DNA from: Actinomycetes bacterium
GTDB taxonomy: Bacteria; Actinomycetota; Aquicultoria; SURF-47; JAUUWJ01
Assembly (NCBI GenBank): GCA_030589175.1
Contig: JAUUWJ010000005.1
Coordinates: 1-16,557, forward strand
DNA length: 16,557 nt
Direction of reading: 5' to 3'
In this document: positions 7,309 through 15,510 of the stretch, in pieces
How positions within the stretch are numbered: position 1 is the first letter of the stretch
Layout: the number at the start of each line of letters is the position of its first letter
The notes under the pieces: generated by a model
What the model saw: the letters and a program-made list of their open reading frames with translations, nothing else
Databases searched by the model: none
What the model was told of the DNA's origin: nothing
Translations under genes and position numbers: made by a program

Positions 7309-8634
7309 GTGTTTGAAAGCTTGACTTCAAGATTACAAAATATATTTTCAAAAATAACGTCAAGAGGTCTTTTAAAAGAAGCTGATGTCGAAGCTGCGCT
7401 GCGCGAAATTCGACTTGCGCTGCTAGAAGCCGATGTTAACTACAAAGTTGTAAAAGAACTTACTGAATCAATAAAAAGCAGGGCGGTAGGCCAAGATATA
7501 TTGGAAAGCCTCAAACCCGGAGAGCAAGTTATTAAGATAGTTAACGAAGAGCTTACGTCAATTCTAGGCAAAACAACATCAACCGTTGAGCTTGGCTCAA
7601 AACCCCCTACGGTTTTAATGCTAGTCGGACTTCAAGGCTCCGGTAAAACTTCGACTATAGCTAAACTGGCTTTACATTTTCGTAAAAAAGGCAATAAACC
7701 CCTCATGGTTGCGGCTGACACCTATCGACCCGCTGCAATTGAGCAACTAAAAACACTGGGAAATGAACTGAACATGGAAGTTTTCACATCCGATACAAAA
7801 CCTCTGGATATCGCCAAAAGCGCAATCGATAAAGCTAAAAAGGGCGGTTTTGATCTTGTAATTATTGACACGGCCGGGCGGCTTCATATCGATAAAGAAA
7901 TGATGAATGAACTGGTAGAAATACGTGGTTCTGTAAAACCCCACAATATACTTTTAGTAGTTGATGCTATGACTGGCCAAGATGCCGTTAACGTAGCTCA
8001 GTCTTTTAAAGAGAAACTTGATTTTGACGGACTTATCTTGACAAAAATGGACGGAGATGCCCGCGGAGGTGCAGCTTTATCAATTAATAAAATGACAGGT
8101 GCACCTATTAAATTCATAACAACCGGAGAAAAAACCGACGCTTTAGAAGTATTTCATCCAGATCGCATGGCCTCCCGTATTTTGGGAATGGGAGATATTC
8201 TTAGCCTGATAGAGAAAGCGCAAGAAACTACTGATGCCAAAAAAGCGGCTGAAATGGAAAAAAAGCTATTTAAGGCCCAGTTTACACTTGATGACTTGTT
8301 CGACCAGTTGCAGCAAGTTAAAAAAATGGGCCCTATTAACCAAGTCTTAGAAAAGATGCCCGGAATAAACAAGATGCCAAATATTGCAAAACAAGTAGAC
8401 GAAAAACAGTTAACCAGGATTGAAGCAATAATTCAATCTATGACCAAAGAAGAGCGAAATAACCCTCAAGTAATAAAAAGCAGCAGAAAAAAACGTATTG
8501 CTAACGGCAGCGGCACTAACGTAAGTGACGTAAATCAGTTGTTAAAGCAATTTTTTCAGACTAAAAAACTTATTTCAACGCTAGGAAAGAATAAAAACAA
8601 GCTTATTGGCAAAAATATGCCTTTTAATATATAA
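7309..8634 (+). CDS. ffh: Signal recognition particle protein Ffh (SRP54)
   Basis: GTPase of the SRP. It binds signal sequences on the ribosome together with 4.5S RNA and delivers them to FtsY. The 441 residues comprise the N domain (MFESLTSRLQNIFSKI...), G1 GLQGSGKT (107-114), AADTYRPAAIEQL, G3 DTAGR (187-191), G4 TKMD (245-248), DGDARGG and a Met-rich M domain (about 295-430) with the RNA-binding segment SRKKRIANGSGTNVSDVNQLLKQF. The GTG start has GGGTGA 7 nt upstream and gives the family N-terminus. A TAAAAT at 7285-7290 could be a -10 element but would leave almost no leader. rpsP follows after 31 nt. No SRP RNA gene is visible nearby. Confidence 0.96.
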   Translation: MFESLTSRLQNIFSKITSRGLLKEADVEAALREIRLALLEADVNYKVVKELTESIKSRAVGQDILESLKPGEQVIKIVNEELTSILGKTTSTVELGSKPPTVLMLVGLQGSGKTSTIAKLALHFRKKGNKPLMVAADTYRPAAIEQLKTLGNELNMEVFTSDTKPLDIAKSAIDKAKKGGFDLVIIDTAGRLHIDKEMMNELVEIRGSVKPHNILLVVDAMTGQDAVNVAQSFKEKLDFDGLILTKMDGDARGGAALSINKMTGAPIKFITTGEKTDALEVFHPDRMASRILGMGDILSLIEKAQETTDAKKAAEMEKKLFKAQFTLDDLFDQLQQVKKMGPINQVLEKMPGINKMPNIAKQVDEKQLTRIEAIIQSMTKEERNNPQVIKSSRKKRIANGSGTNVSDVNQLLKQFFQTKKLISTLGKNKNKLIGKNMPFNI

Positions 8635-8665
8635 TTTAGTGTTCAGTTTGTAACGAAGCAAGCAA

Positions 8666-8956
8666 ATGTCTGTAAAGATAAGATTATCCAGATTTGGAAG
8701 TAAAAAAAACCCAAACTACCGAATAGTGGCTATCGATAGTCGTAGCACTAGATCCGGGCGGTTTATTGAGATTCTGGGGCACTACAATCCCCAGACAGAT
8801 CCGTCTACCATCGTTTTTAAAAAACAGGGAACGCTACTATGGCTTGCAAGAGGTGCTCAGCCTTCAAACACGGTAGACAAGCTTTTAAAAGTAAGTGGCT
8901 TGAAAGATGAATTTGAAAAAGACAAGAAAAAGTACATTGAGGAGGTACACAGTTGA
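8666..8956 (+). CDS. rpsP: 30S ribosomal protein S16
   Basis: Small-subunit protein that stabilises the 5' domain of 16S rRNA during assembly. The 96 residues carry the family N-terminus MSVKIRLSRFGSKKNPNYRIVAID followed by the strand pattern around RSGRFIEILGHYNP and the segment GAQPSNTVDKLLK. It is a single-domain protein of ordinary length. The ATG start is set by homology; only a weak purine-rich stretch (AACGAAGCAAG) precedes it. It lies between ffh and khpA in the expected order, and its last codons hold the ribosome binding site of khpA. Confidence 0.97.
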   Translation: MSVKIRLSRFGSKKNPNYRIVAIDSRSTRSGRFIEILGHYNPQTDPSTIVFKKQGTLLWLARGAQPSNTVDKLLKVSGLKDEFEKDKKKYIEEVHS

Positions 8957-9183
8957 AAGAGTTACTTGAAACCCTAGCAAAAGCATTAGTGGACAAAGAA
9001 GATGAGGTAGAGGTTAGCGCTATAGAAAGTGAAAAATCAATTATTCTTCAGCTAAAAGTAGCAGGAGACGATGTAGGCAAGGTTATCGGTAAAGAAGGCC
9101 GTATAGCAAAAGCCTTGCGCACTATTGTAAAAGCATCTTCGGTTAAACATGGTAAAAAAGCGGTTGTTGAAATTATAGACTGA
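8953..9183 (+). CDS. khpA: KH-domain RNA-binding protein KhpA
   Basis: Small RNA-binding protein that in Gram-positive bacteria partners KhpB (Jag/EloR) and affects cell elongation and sRNA-related regulation. The 76 residues form one KH domain with the invariant GxxG loop as GKEG (46-49) inside GKVIGKEGRIAKALRTIVKA. The TTG start at 8953 overlaps the rpsP stop by 4 nt and has an ideal GGAGGT (8941-8946) 6 nt upstream, the best ribosome binding site of the operon. rimM normally follows this gene, but the next gene here is trmD. Confidence 0.93.
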   Translation: MKELLETLAKALVDKEDEVEVSAIESEKSIILQLKVAGDDVGKVIGKEGRIAKALRTIVKASSVKHGKKAVVEIID

Positions 9184-9187
9184 TAAG

Positions 9188-9222
9188 ATTAGTTCTTTGT
9201 TGTTGGAACTTAGTTGTTAGAA
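9188..9222. repeat. Degenerate heptad-like repeat after khpA
   Basis: Five 7-nt units can be laid out from ATTAGTT at 9188, most ending in GTT or GAA. It resembles the run after rnc. The khpA-trmD spacer (9184-9385) is otherwise AT-rich and holds no ORF or rimM remnant that I can see. A TATTAT at 9332-9337 might serve as a -10 element for trmD but lacks a good -35. Confidence 0.4.
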
Positions 9223-9385
9223 AACTTCGCTTTAACATTTAATCATTTGAATAATCCTTGAACCAACTAAAAGAGAATTAGTTAATTCTGATACTGATTT
9301 CAACAATAATATTCATTCTTATAAAAAAATGTATTATCTATCGATGGTTTATTCAGAAGAAAAATCACTAACTTAAAATTTGAGA

Positions 9386-10060
9386 ATGAGAGTAGATATT
9401 ATTAGCGCCTTTCCAGACATGTTTAAGGCCGTAGCAAATGAAAGTATTATCAAAATAGCCAGAGAAAAGAAGTTTCTGGACTTAGAAATCCACAATCTCC
9501 GTGATTTCACAACGGATAAACATCGAAGCATAGATGATACCCCTTATGGGGGCGGACCCGGAATGCTATTGAAGGCAGAGCCGTTTTTCTTGGCAGTTGA
9601 GGAATTAGCTAGCAAAAAAAGCTTTGTTGTTTTACTAACCCCTCAGGGCGAATTACTTAATCAGAAAAAAGTCCAAAATCTCTCGAAAAAAGAGCACTTC
9701 ATAATGCTTTGTGGGCATTATGAAGGTGTAGACGAGCGAGTAAGAAGTCTTGCCGATGCTGAAATATCTATCGGAGATTACGTTCTAACAGGCGGAGAGT
9801 TGCCGGCTATGGTTTTACTTGATTCCATAACTAGAAAACAAAATGGGGTCCTGGGAAGCCAGGAAAGCCTTTTAGAGGAGAGTTTCGAGAAAAGTTTACT
9901 TGAGTACCCCCAATACACAAAACCGGCTGAATTTAGGGGCATGAAAGTCCCAGATGTTCTCTTAAGCGGTAATCACCAAAAAATAGCTAGCTGGCGAGCA
10001 AAACAAGCAGTAAAAAGAACTTCCGAGAAACGACCTGACTTGCTAAAGGAAAACAAATAA
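9386..10060 (+). CDS. trmD: tRNA (guanine37-N1)-methyltransferase TrmD
   Basis: SPOUT-family enzyme that makes m1G37 in tRNAs with SAM and prevents +1 frameshifts; it acts as a dimer. The 224 residues show DDTPYGGGPGMLL, LLTPQGELLNQ, MLCGHYEGVDERV and the trefoil-knot SAM site SIGDYVLTGGELPAMVLLD, then YPQYTKP and LLSGNHQKIASWR. Arg150 matches E. coli R154. An ungapped alignment from there places Glu165 where E. coli has the proposed general base Asp169 (ESF instead of DSF), a conservative but unusual change. ATG 9386 gives MRVDIISAFPDMF, the usual N-terminus; a TTG at 9380 would add two residues. No clear Shine-Dalgarno sequence is seen. rimM is absent upstream. Confidence 0.95.
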   Translation: MRVDIISAFPDMFKAVANESIIKIAREKKFLDLEIHNLRDFTTDKHRSIDDTPYGGGPGMLLKAEPFFLAVEELASKKSFVVLLTPQGELLNQKKVQNLSKKEHFIMLCGHYEGVDERVRSLADAEISIGDYVLTGGELPAMVLLDSITRKQNGVLGSQESLLEESFEKSLLEYPQYTKPAEFRGMKVPDVLLSGNHQKIASWRAKQAVKRTSEKRPDLLKENK

Positions 10061-10088
10061 TTCTATCCAGTTAGCAAGCTATTTTTTT
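10039..10088 (+). terminator. Intrinsic terminator of trmD
   Basis: CTTGCTAA (10039-10046), inside the last trmD codons, is perfectly complementary to TTAGCAAG (10071-10078). GGA/TCC can extend the stem across a small internal loop, and seven T residues (10082-10088) follow after CTA. It would separate trmD from rplS, which has its own promoter. Confidence 0.55.
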
Positions 10089-10138
10089 CAACATCAAAGA
10101 TGCGCTGGTATATATCAGTACCATTTGCTATATTTTAA

Positions 10139-10561
10139 CAATACGGTTTTAACTGGTCAAAAACAAAACATTTTAGGATCAATATTGATACCTATAAACC
10201 AATAACTTACGCTCCCCGAAGTTTATCTGTTACAAAAGGAAAAACCGGTAGGGTATATTTTAGGGTAAAGGACCGCTATTCTGGGAATAAAGTCAAAGTA
10301 ACCATAAAAATCAAAAAAGGTAGGAGAACTAAAAAAACCATAAGAACAGGTTGGGTCAGTATAAACAGGTTGCATAGCCGAATATTTAAAGCTAATTTAA
10401 CCAGCGGCAACTACCGGTATTATGTATATGCGAAAGATAAAGCCGGTAATAGGCAAAGAAATGTAGCCAGTAATTCCATTAAGATCATATTAGCTCCTAC
10501 TCCTTTGCCAGCACCCGAGAAGCCACCGACGCCTCATCCGAGATTTCCGGTTTTTCGATAG
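10139..10561 (+). pseudogene. Headless fragment of a secreted, repeat-domain protein
   Basis: The frame is open for 140 codons between a stop at 10136 and TAG at 10559, but has no ATG or GTG. The first TTG (10370) falls in mid-domain. Translation gives SKTKHFRINIDTYKPITYAP, then SLSVTKGKTGRVYFRVKD, a Lys-rich strand region, and SGNYRYYVYAKDKAGNRQ, followed by a Pro-rich tail (APTPLPAPEKPPTPHPRF). The 'G-Y-Y-V-A-D-AGN' ending is typical of Ig-like beta-sandwich repeats at the C-terminus of bacterial secreted or cell-wall proteins, from general family knowledge. No signal peptide or upstream part is present, so I read it as a decayed or truncated copy dropped between trmD and rplS. The bases around it (10061-10138 and 10562-10610) hold only the trmD terminator and AT-rich sequence. 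Confidence 0.6.
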
Positions 10562-10610
10562 CCTAAAATCTCGATATCCCAGTAAGTTTTTAAAATAAAA
10601 ATATTTTTGT

Positions 10611-10640
10611 TTGCCCAAACTCGTGCTCAAGTGATAGAAT
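10611..10640 (+). promoter_or_regulatory. Candidate promoter of the rplS operon
   Basis: TTGCCC (10611-10616), an 18-nt spacer and TAGAAT (10635-10640). The leader to the rplS ATG would be about 55 nt. It fits a transcription restart after the trmD terminator and the relic. Confidence 0.55.
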
Positions 10641-10702
10641 AAATTTTCGTTCGCATGTGAGATTTAGAATTTTTGATAATTCGAATATAATTAAAGGTGA
10701 CA

Positions 10703-11050
10703 ATGAACAATAAAATCGAAACACTAGAAGAACTGCAGAAAAGGGAAGTTACTCCTTTTAACGTAGGAGATACTATTAAAGTACAATACAAAGTAATTGA
10801 AGGCGGTAAATCCCGCACCCAGACTTTTCAGGGTATTGTAATCCAAAAAAAAGGAGCAGGGATAAAGAGCACATTTACCGTGCGCAAAATCTCATTTGGA
10901 GTGGGTGTAGAGAAAATATTCCCACTTCACAGTCCTAATATTAAGAAAATTCAAGTTATTAACCGAGGAAAAGTCAGAAGGTCAAAATTATTTTATATCA
11001 GAGAAAAGGTAGGAAAAAAAGCACGTATCAAAGAAAAAAGACGTGAATAA
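10703..11050 (+). CDS. rplS: 50S ribosomal protein L19
   Basis: Large-subunit protein at the subunit interface. The 115 residues contain the family core: an N-terminal acidic helix, then [64 protein letters not shown] and a basic C-terminus with [23 protein letters not shown] 10703 is preceded at good distance by AAAGGTGA (10693-10700). A GTG at 10697 would lie inside this ribosome binding site and is rejected as start. It opens a six-gene run whose members overlap or lie close together; lepB starts one base after its stop. Confidence 0.97.
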   Translation: MNNKIETLEELQKREVTPFNVGDTIKVQYKVIEGGKSRTQTFQGIVIQKKGAGIKSTFTVRKISFGVGVEKIFPLHSPNIKKIQVINRGKVRRSKLFYIREKVGKKARIKEKRRE

Positions 11051-11051
11051 A

Positions 11052-11699
11052 ATGACGTCAACAAAAGAAACTACTACACAAAAAATCGCAGAAAAAGACG
11101 AAGCAATAGAAGTGGCGGTAGACAAAGAAAAGAGCTTATCAAAAAGATTCTTCTCCTTTGTAAAAGAGCTTCTAATTCTTGTCGTAATAGCCTTTATTTT
11201 AGCTTTTATATTTAAGACCTTTGTTTTTCAACCTTTCAAGGTGGAAATGTCTTCTATGACTCCTACGGTCCTGCCAAAGGATAGAGTTTTGGTAAATAAG
11301 TTCATATATTACTTTTCAAATCCGAAAAGAGGCGACATAGTAACTGTATATTCTCCCGAGAAATACGTTGATACCGGTTTTAGTATTCGGAATTTGTTTT
11401 CAAGCCCTCGTAAAATACTTATTAAAAGGGTTATCGCTACAGAAGGCGAAACTATAGAGATAAAGAATGGAGATGTCTATATAGACAATAAAATTATCAA
11501 GGAAAAGTATGTTAGCTTTAAGGATTTCAATGGCTTCGGACCGTTGAAAGTTTCTAAAAACAAGGTTTTTTTTATGGGTGACAACCGGCCTAATAGTAAA
11601 GATAGCAGAAGTTTCGGAATGTTGGATGTATCTGAAATATTGGGAAAAGCTGCAATTACATATTGGCCACCGGCCGCTTTTAAGATCCTAAGAAATTAA
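11052..11699 (+). CDS. lepB: Type I signal peptidase
   Basis: Membrane serine protease that removes signal peptides from exported proteins. It uses a Ser-Lys dyad, and the active site faces outwards. The 215 residues have a charged cytoplasmic N-terminus, one membrane helix (about 37-58, ELLILVVIAFILAFIFKTFVF), the nucleophile in MSSMTPT (Ser68), the general base in KRVIATEGE (Lys125) and the C-terminal box MGDNRPNSKDSRSFG. A single N-terminal helix is the Gram-positive-type layout. ATG 11052 follows the rplS stop by one base; GTG 11043 is an alternative, adding three residues. Neither has a strong ribosome binding site, so coupling to rplS is likely. Confidence 0.95.
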   Translation: MTSTKETTTQKIAEKDEAIEVAVDKEKSLSKRFFSFVKELLILVVIAFILAFIFKTFVFQPFKVEMSSMTPTVLPKDRVLVNKFIYYFSNPKRGDIVTVYSPEKYVDTGFSIRNLFSSPRKILIKRVIATEGETIEIKNGDVYIDNKIIKEKYVSFKDFNGFGPLKVSKNKVFFMGDNRPNSKDSRSFGMLDVSEILGKAAITYWPPAAFKILRN

Positions 11700-11740
11700 T
11701 AAATAAACGTTACTGGTTTTAGCGGTATTAATTTGATCGG

Positions 11741-12538
11741 GTGACAGTGGATATTAATAACCAGTCTCTGAAAAAAATAGAGAAAGAAATTCTCTCATCT
11801 TCGCGGGTAAAACAAAACAAAATCCTGCAATTGCTAAAAAATGACAAACGAAAAGGCTCTCAAAACATCTACAAAAAAGTTAAAAATGAAATCTTTAAAA
11901 ATGAAAAAGAAAAGAACCGCTATAAAAACCTTTTTTCTCTTGAGAGAAAACTTTTAAGCGAAAGCTTTAGTTATATAGCCGGAGTCGACGAATCCGGAAG
12001 AGGGTGCTTAGCCGGACCCTTAGTAGCTGCTGCAGTTATTTTGCCAGAAAATGCAAAGATAGATGGCCTAAAAGACAGCAAACAATTAAATGCCGGTCAA
12101 AGAGAGTTGTTATTTCTAACTATATTAGAAACGGCTCTATCCTATAGGGTTGAAGTATTTAGCAATGAAGTCATCGATAAAGATGGCTTACATAAAACAA
12201 ATCTGAGAGCTTTAAAGGTAGCCTTAGAAAATCTAAGCATTAAGCCTGACTTTGCTTTAATTGACGGTTATGCGCTAAATAACCTCCCTATGTCATCGTT
12301 GAGAGTCATTAAAGGCGACTTTGTTAGCGGTTCAATTGCAGCAGCATCCATAGTTGCTAAAGTCCACAGAGACCGCATTATGAAAACCTTACATAAAAAA
12401 TTTCCTGAATACGGTTTTATCAGCCATAAAGGATACGGGAGCAAAAAACATCTTGAAGCTCTCTCAATTCACGGCACCACATCCATTCATAGAAAATCTT
12501 TCACAATAGTTAAAGAAATCCATGAAACTAAGCCTTAA
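11741..12538 (+). CDS. rnhB: Ribonuclease HII
   Basis: Nicks RNA-DNA hybrids at single ribonucleotides and starts ribonucleotide excision repair. The 265 residues have a helical, Lys-rich N-terminal extension of about 75 residues, as in the Bacillus enzyme, then the catalytic core: IAGVDESGRG with D83 and E84, LKDSKQL, ALIDGY with D175, and KGDFVSGSIAAASIVAKVHRD with D193. The D175-D193 spacing equals that of E. coli D108-D126. The C-terminus has the YGFISHKGYGSKKHLEAL and HRKSF motifs. The start is GTG 11741, with a second GTG two codons later; the ribosome binding site is unclear. The end overlaps yraN by 17 nt. Confidence 0.95.
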   Translation: MTVDINNQSLKKIEKEILSSSRVKQNKILQLLKNDKRKGSQNIYKKVKNEIFKNEKEKNRYKNLFSLERKLLSESFSYIAGVDESGRGCLAGPLVAAAVILPENAKIDGLKDSKQLNAGQRELLFLTILETALSYRVEVFSNEVIDKDGLHKTNLRALKVALENLSIKPDFALIDGYALNNLPMSSLRVIKGDFVSGSIAAASIVAKVHRDRIMKTLHKKFPEYGFISHKGYGSKKHLEALSIHGTTSIHRKSFTIVKEIHETKP

Positions 12539-12857
12539 AGGCGAAAGATATGCCTGCTTATTGCTAAAAAAGAAGGGTTTTCGCATACTTTGTCGAAACT
12601 ATACTTGTAGAGTAGGTGAAATCGATATCGTTGCAATAAAGAACTCTTTATTAGTCTTTTGTGAAGTTAAGACACGGAGTAACGCAAAATACGGCCAGCC
12701 TTACGAAGCAGTTAACGCTTCCAAACAGCATAAGCTAAGATTGCTGGCCGAGCAATTTATAATAAGCAATAAAGTAAAATTTGATGATTTGAGATTCGAC
12801 GTAATCTCAATCCTTGAAAATAACAAAGAGGTAATTCATATAGAAAACGCATTTTAA
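12522..12857 (+). CDS. yraN: YraN / UPF0102 family nuclease-fold protein
   Basis: Conserved protein of the PD-(D/E)XK nuclease superfamily, of uncertain role. It is widely encoded beside rnhB, comM and dprA. The 111 residues show GERYACLLLKKKGFRILCRNY, the acidic site GEID (32-35) and the EVK motif in FCEVKTRS (E48, K50), then YGQPYEAVNASKQHKL and a short C-terminal DVI segment. All putative catalytic residues are intact. The ATG at 12522 lies within the last codons of rnhB, implying translational coupling. Length and motif order are normal for the family. Confidence 0.92.
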   Translation: MKLSLKGERYACLLLKKKGFRILCRNYTCRVGEIDIVAIKNSLLVFCEVKTRSNAKYGQPYEAVNASKQHKLRLLAEQFIISNKVKFDDLRFDVISILENNKEVIHIENAF

Positions 12858-12893
12858 GTACAAAAGTTAGAGTTCAAGCTCAAAAGGTTATTG

Positions 12894-14420
12894 ATGTTCG
12901 CACATGTTCATGGTTTTCATTATCTAGGCTTACAAACTTATAGAATTAATGTTGAGGTTGATATAGTCGCCGGGCTACCTGCTTTCAATATTGTCGGCTT
13001 GCCGGATGCCGCTATAAAAGAATCTCGGGAGAGAGTGCGCTCAGCAATTCAAAACTCAGAATTCGATTTTCCAATGAGAAAGATCACGGTCAACCTGGCG
13101 CCCGCAGACATAAAAAAGGAAGGTCCTTCTTTTGACCTTCCTATTGCAATATCCATACTAAAAGCAACCGGTCAAATTAAACAGCCGCTAAATGACTATT
13201 GCTTTTCGGGAGAACTTTCTTTAACCGGTAAAGTGCGTCCGATAAAAGGAACATTGCTTCTTGCCGAAAAGGCAGCAAAGCGTGGCACGTCTTTTTTCCT
13301 ACTGCCTGAATCAAACGCAAGAGAAGCAGCCCTTATTGAAAATATCAAAGTTATACCGGTAAAAAGCTTGTTGCATACCGTATCATATTTGCGCGGTTCT
13401 GAAAAAATTACTCATTTTCCATCATATGAAGTTAAACAGGCAACGGAAAACTTCTCAGAAGACTTAAGCGAAGTAAAAGGACAAATCCTTGCTAAGAGAG
13501 CTTTAACAATCTCCGCTGCTGGCGCACATAATATGCTAATGATGGGCAGTCCCGGTGCCGGAAAATCAATGCTCGCAAAACGATTACCTACAATTATGCC
13601 ACCTCTTTCCAAAAAAGAGATTATTGACATAACTAAAATATTTTCCGTAGCCGGCCTGACTAATAACGGACATAATTTGATTGCCAAAAGACCTTATCGT
13701 TCTCCTCATCACACAATAAGCTCTGCCGGTCTGGTCGGCGGTGGACAAAGTGCCAAACCGGGAGAAATATCATTAAGCCATTTAGGCGTCCTTTTCTTAG
13801 ACGAACTAACCGAGTTTAGAAGAGATTCGCTAGAGTGCCTTAGACAGCCCTTAGAGGAAGGCAAGATATCTATATCAAGAGCCCTCAGGCAAAACACGTA
13901 TCCGGCAAACTTCTGCCTTATAGCGGCCATAAATCCTTGTCGCTGCGGTTTTTACGGAGACAAGGTTAAACAATGCCTGTGCACACCTAGCGAAATTCGA
14001 CGCTATAAACAAAAAATATCCGGCCCTTTGCTGGAACGTATAGACTTACACGTCAATGTAGACCGGCTTACAAAAGAAGAACTTATCAGTTATAAATCAA
14101 ACGAAAAATCAAGTGAAATAAGACAAATAGTTATTGATGCTTATTCAAGGCAAAAAAAGCGTTTCACTAAAGAAAAAATCAATTTAAATTCTCAAATGAA
14201 GCCAGCTCACATAAAAAAATACTGTCAGCTCAACAAAGAATCTTTAGAATTTATAAGCCAAGCAGTTGACAAGCTCGGCTTAAGCGGCCGCTCTTATGAC
14301 AAAATATTGCGTGTAAGCCGCACTATAGCCGACCTTCAATCAGCTGAGGATATCAAAACGGAACACATTGCTGAAGCGATTCAATATAGACAATATGACC
14401 GACAAAACACTTTCGGCTAA
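12894..14420 (+). CDS. comM: ComM (YifB) AAA+ helicase of natural transformation
   Basis: Hexameric AAA+ ATPase of the Mg-chelatase-like group. In naturally transformable bacteria it drives branch migration during integration of imported DNA. The 508 residues have an N-terminal Lon-protease-like domain (about 1-170, with GLPDAAIKESRERVRSA), Walker A GSPGAGKS (218-225), RSPHHTISSAGLVGGG, Walker B FLDE (D303, E304), a Cys cluster C349, C351, C361, C363 likely to bind zinc, SGPLLERIDLH, and a C-terminal lid (about 400-495). ATG 12894 has AAAGG 7 nt upstream; a TTG one codon earlier is unlikely. It ends 26 nt inside dprA. Confidence 0.94.
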   Translation: MFAHVHGFHYLGLQTYRINVEVDIVAGLPAFNIVGLPDAAIKESRERVRSAIQNSEFDFPMRKITVNLAPADIKKEGPSFDLPIAISILKATGQIKQPLNDYCFSGELSLTGKVRPIKGTLLLAEKAAKRGTSFFLLPESNAREAALIENIKVIPVKSLLHTVSYLRGSEKITHFPSYEVKQATENFSEDLSEVKGQILAKRALTISAAGAHNMLMMGSPGAGKSMLAKRLPTIMPPLSKKEIIDITKIFSVAGLTNNGHNLIAKRPYRSPHHTISSAGLVGGGQSAKPGEISLSHLGVLFLDELTEFRRDSLECLRQPLEEGKISISRALRQNTYPANFCLIAAINPCRCGFYGDKVKQCLCTPSEIRRYKQKISGPLLERIDLHVNVDRLTKEELISYKSNEKSSEIRQIVIDAYSRQKKRFTKEKINLNSQMKPAHIKKYCQLNKESLEFISQAVDKLGLSGRSYDKILRVSRTIADLQSAEDIKTEHIAEAIQYRQYDRQNTFG

Positions 14421-15462
14421 AGCATCTCTTTGGCTGGCAACAAAAATTATATTTCCGAAAGAAATTATTCACAGATGGATATTGAAAAATTCATCAGGCA
14501 TCAATAATTTTTTAGCAAGGCCTGAAAAATCACTAACAAAAAAAGGCTGGCCAAAAATACTTCTTAAAGACTTGAGAAAGTTAAAGTACTTTAAAGTTGA
14601 AAAATACATTCGTAAGTTGTCAGAAAACAATATCAAAGCCCTTTGCATCGAAGACCTTTCTTATCCACCACTTTTGAAGAACATCGAAGACCCGCCTCCG
14701 CTTTTGTTTTTTAAAGGCAATCTTGAAATTCTTCTCAAAAAAACTGTTAGTATAGTCGGCAGCCGAAAATGCTCTAAACAAGGAATAGCATTTGCTAAAA
14801 AAGTTTCTAACCTTTTATCTAAAAACGGTTACACGATTATAAGCGGTTTAGCATTAGGAATTGACGCTGCTGCTCATGGTGGCGCAATTGAAGGCGATGG
14901 CGCTACTGCTGCTGTTTTAGGCTGTGGCTTGGATATAGTTTATCCGGCAATGAACAAAGAGATTTTCAAGCATCTGGAGAATAGGGGATGTTTACTTAGC
15001 GAACACTTCTTGGGAGACAAACCGCTAAAACATCATTTTCCGCGTAGAAACAGAATAATAAGCGGTTTATCTGAAAAACTTATGGTAATTGAAGCAGGTG
15101 AGAGGAGTGGTGCCTTAATAACGGCAAACCTTGCACTTGAGCAAGGCAGAGAGGTCTTAGCAGTTCCCGGAAATCCAAATGAGATTTATTCGAAAGGTTC
15201 AAACAGATTAATAAAAGATGGCGCTTTCTTAATAGATGACATAAAGGATATCGAAGAATTATTTGAAATCGTAAACAATGAAAAAATACCCAAATATTCA
15301 GACCCTTTACTTGAAATACTTAAAGAAAAACCGCTCAGCATAGAAGAACTAGAACATGCTTCAAAAGATAGTACTCCTTCTCTACTGGCAAAGCTTACCA
15401 AGCTTGAAATAGAAAAAATCATCTCTAAGAACGAAAGTAATAAATACTTTTTATTGTTTTGA
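14395..15462 (+). CDS. dprA: DNA-processing protein DprA (Smf)
   Basis: Binds incoming single-stranded DNA and loads RecA during transformation; it is also present in many bacteria with no known competence. The 355 residues hold an N-terminal helical region, then the Rossmann-like DNA_processg_A domain: SIVGSRKCSKQG (GSR 122-124), SGLALGIDAAAHGGAI (150-165), GCGLDIVYPAMNKEIF, FPRRNRIISGLS and EAGERSGALITANLALEQGREVLAVPG. The C-terminal 60 residues (LLEILKEKPLSIEELEHAS...) look like a winged-helix domain. ATG 14395 lies inside the comM end; a TTG at 14368 would extend the overlap and is less likely. The stop codon overlaps the -35 of the next promoter. Confidence 0.95.
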   Translation: MTDKTLSAKASLWLATKIIFPKEIIHRWILKNSSGINNFLARPEKSLTKKGWPKILLKDLRKLKYFKVEKYIRKLSENNIKALCIEDLSYPPLLKNIEDPPPLLFFKGNLEILLKKTVSIVGSRKCSKQGIAFAKKVSNLLSKNGYTIISGLALGIDAAAHGGAIEGDGATAAVLGCGLDIVYPAMNKEIFKHLENRGCLLSEHFLGDKPLKHHFPRRNRIISGLSEKLMVIEAGERSGALITANLALEQGREVLAVPGNPNEIYSKGSNRLIKDGAFLIDDIKDIEELFEIVNNEKIPKYSDPLLEILKEKPLSIEELEHASKDSTPSLLAKLTKLEIEKIISKNESNKYFLLF

Positions 15463-15493
15463 CTATTTATTTTATCTTGGTATAATTTACCAA
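15459..15493 (+). promoter_or_regulatory. Strong promoter (P1) with dyad over its -10, upstream of the blaI-like gene
   Basis: TTGACT (15459-15464), 16 nt and a perfect TATAAT (15481-15486). TTGGTA (15477-15482) and TACCAA (15488-15493) form a 6-bp dyad centred on the -10 box, a position suited to repression. The leader to the blaI-like gene would be about 210 nt. The rest of the spacer (15494-15702) holds a second promoter, further dyads and no ORF. Confidence 0.6.
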
Positions 15494-15510
15494 TGCTTTA
15501 TTTGCTATCT

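Noticed and set aside
8940..8956. rpsP-khpA overlap as something unusual
   Set aside because: A 4-nt overlap with the ribosome binding site inside the upstream gene is ordinary translational coupling.
10370..10561. 63-residue ORF starting at TTG 10370 as a stand-alone gene
   Set aside because: The same frame encodes clear domain sequence back to 10139, so the TTG lies in mid-domain. It is better read as part of a truncated gene.
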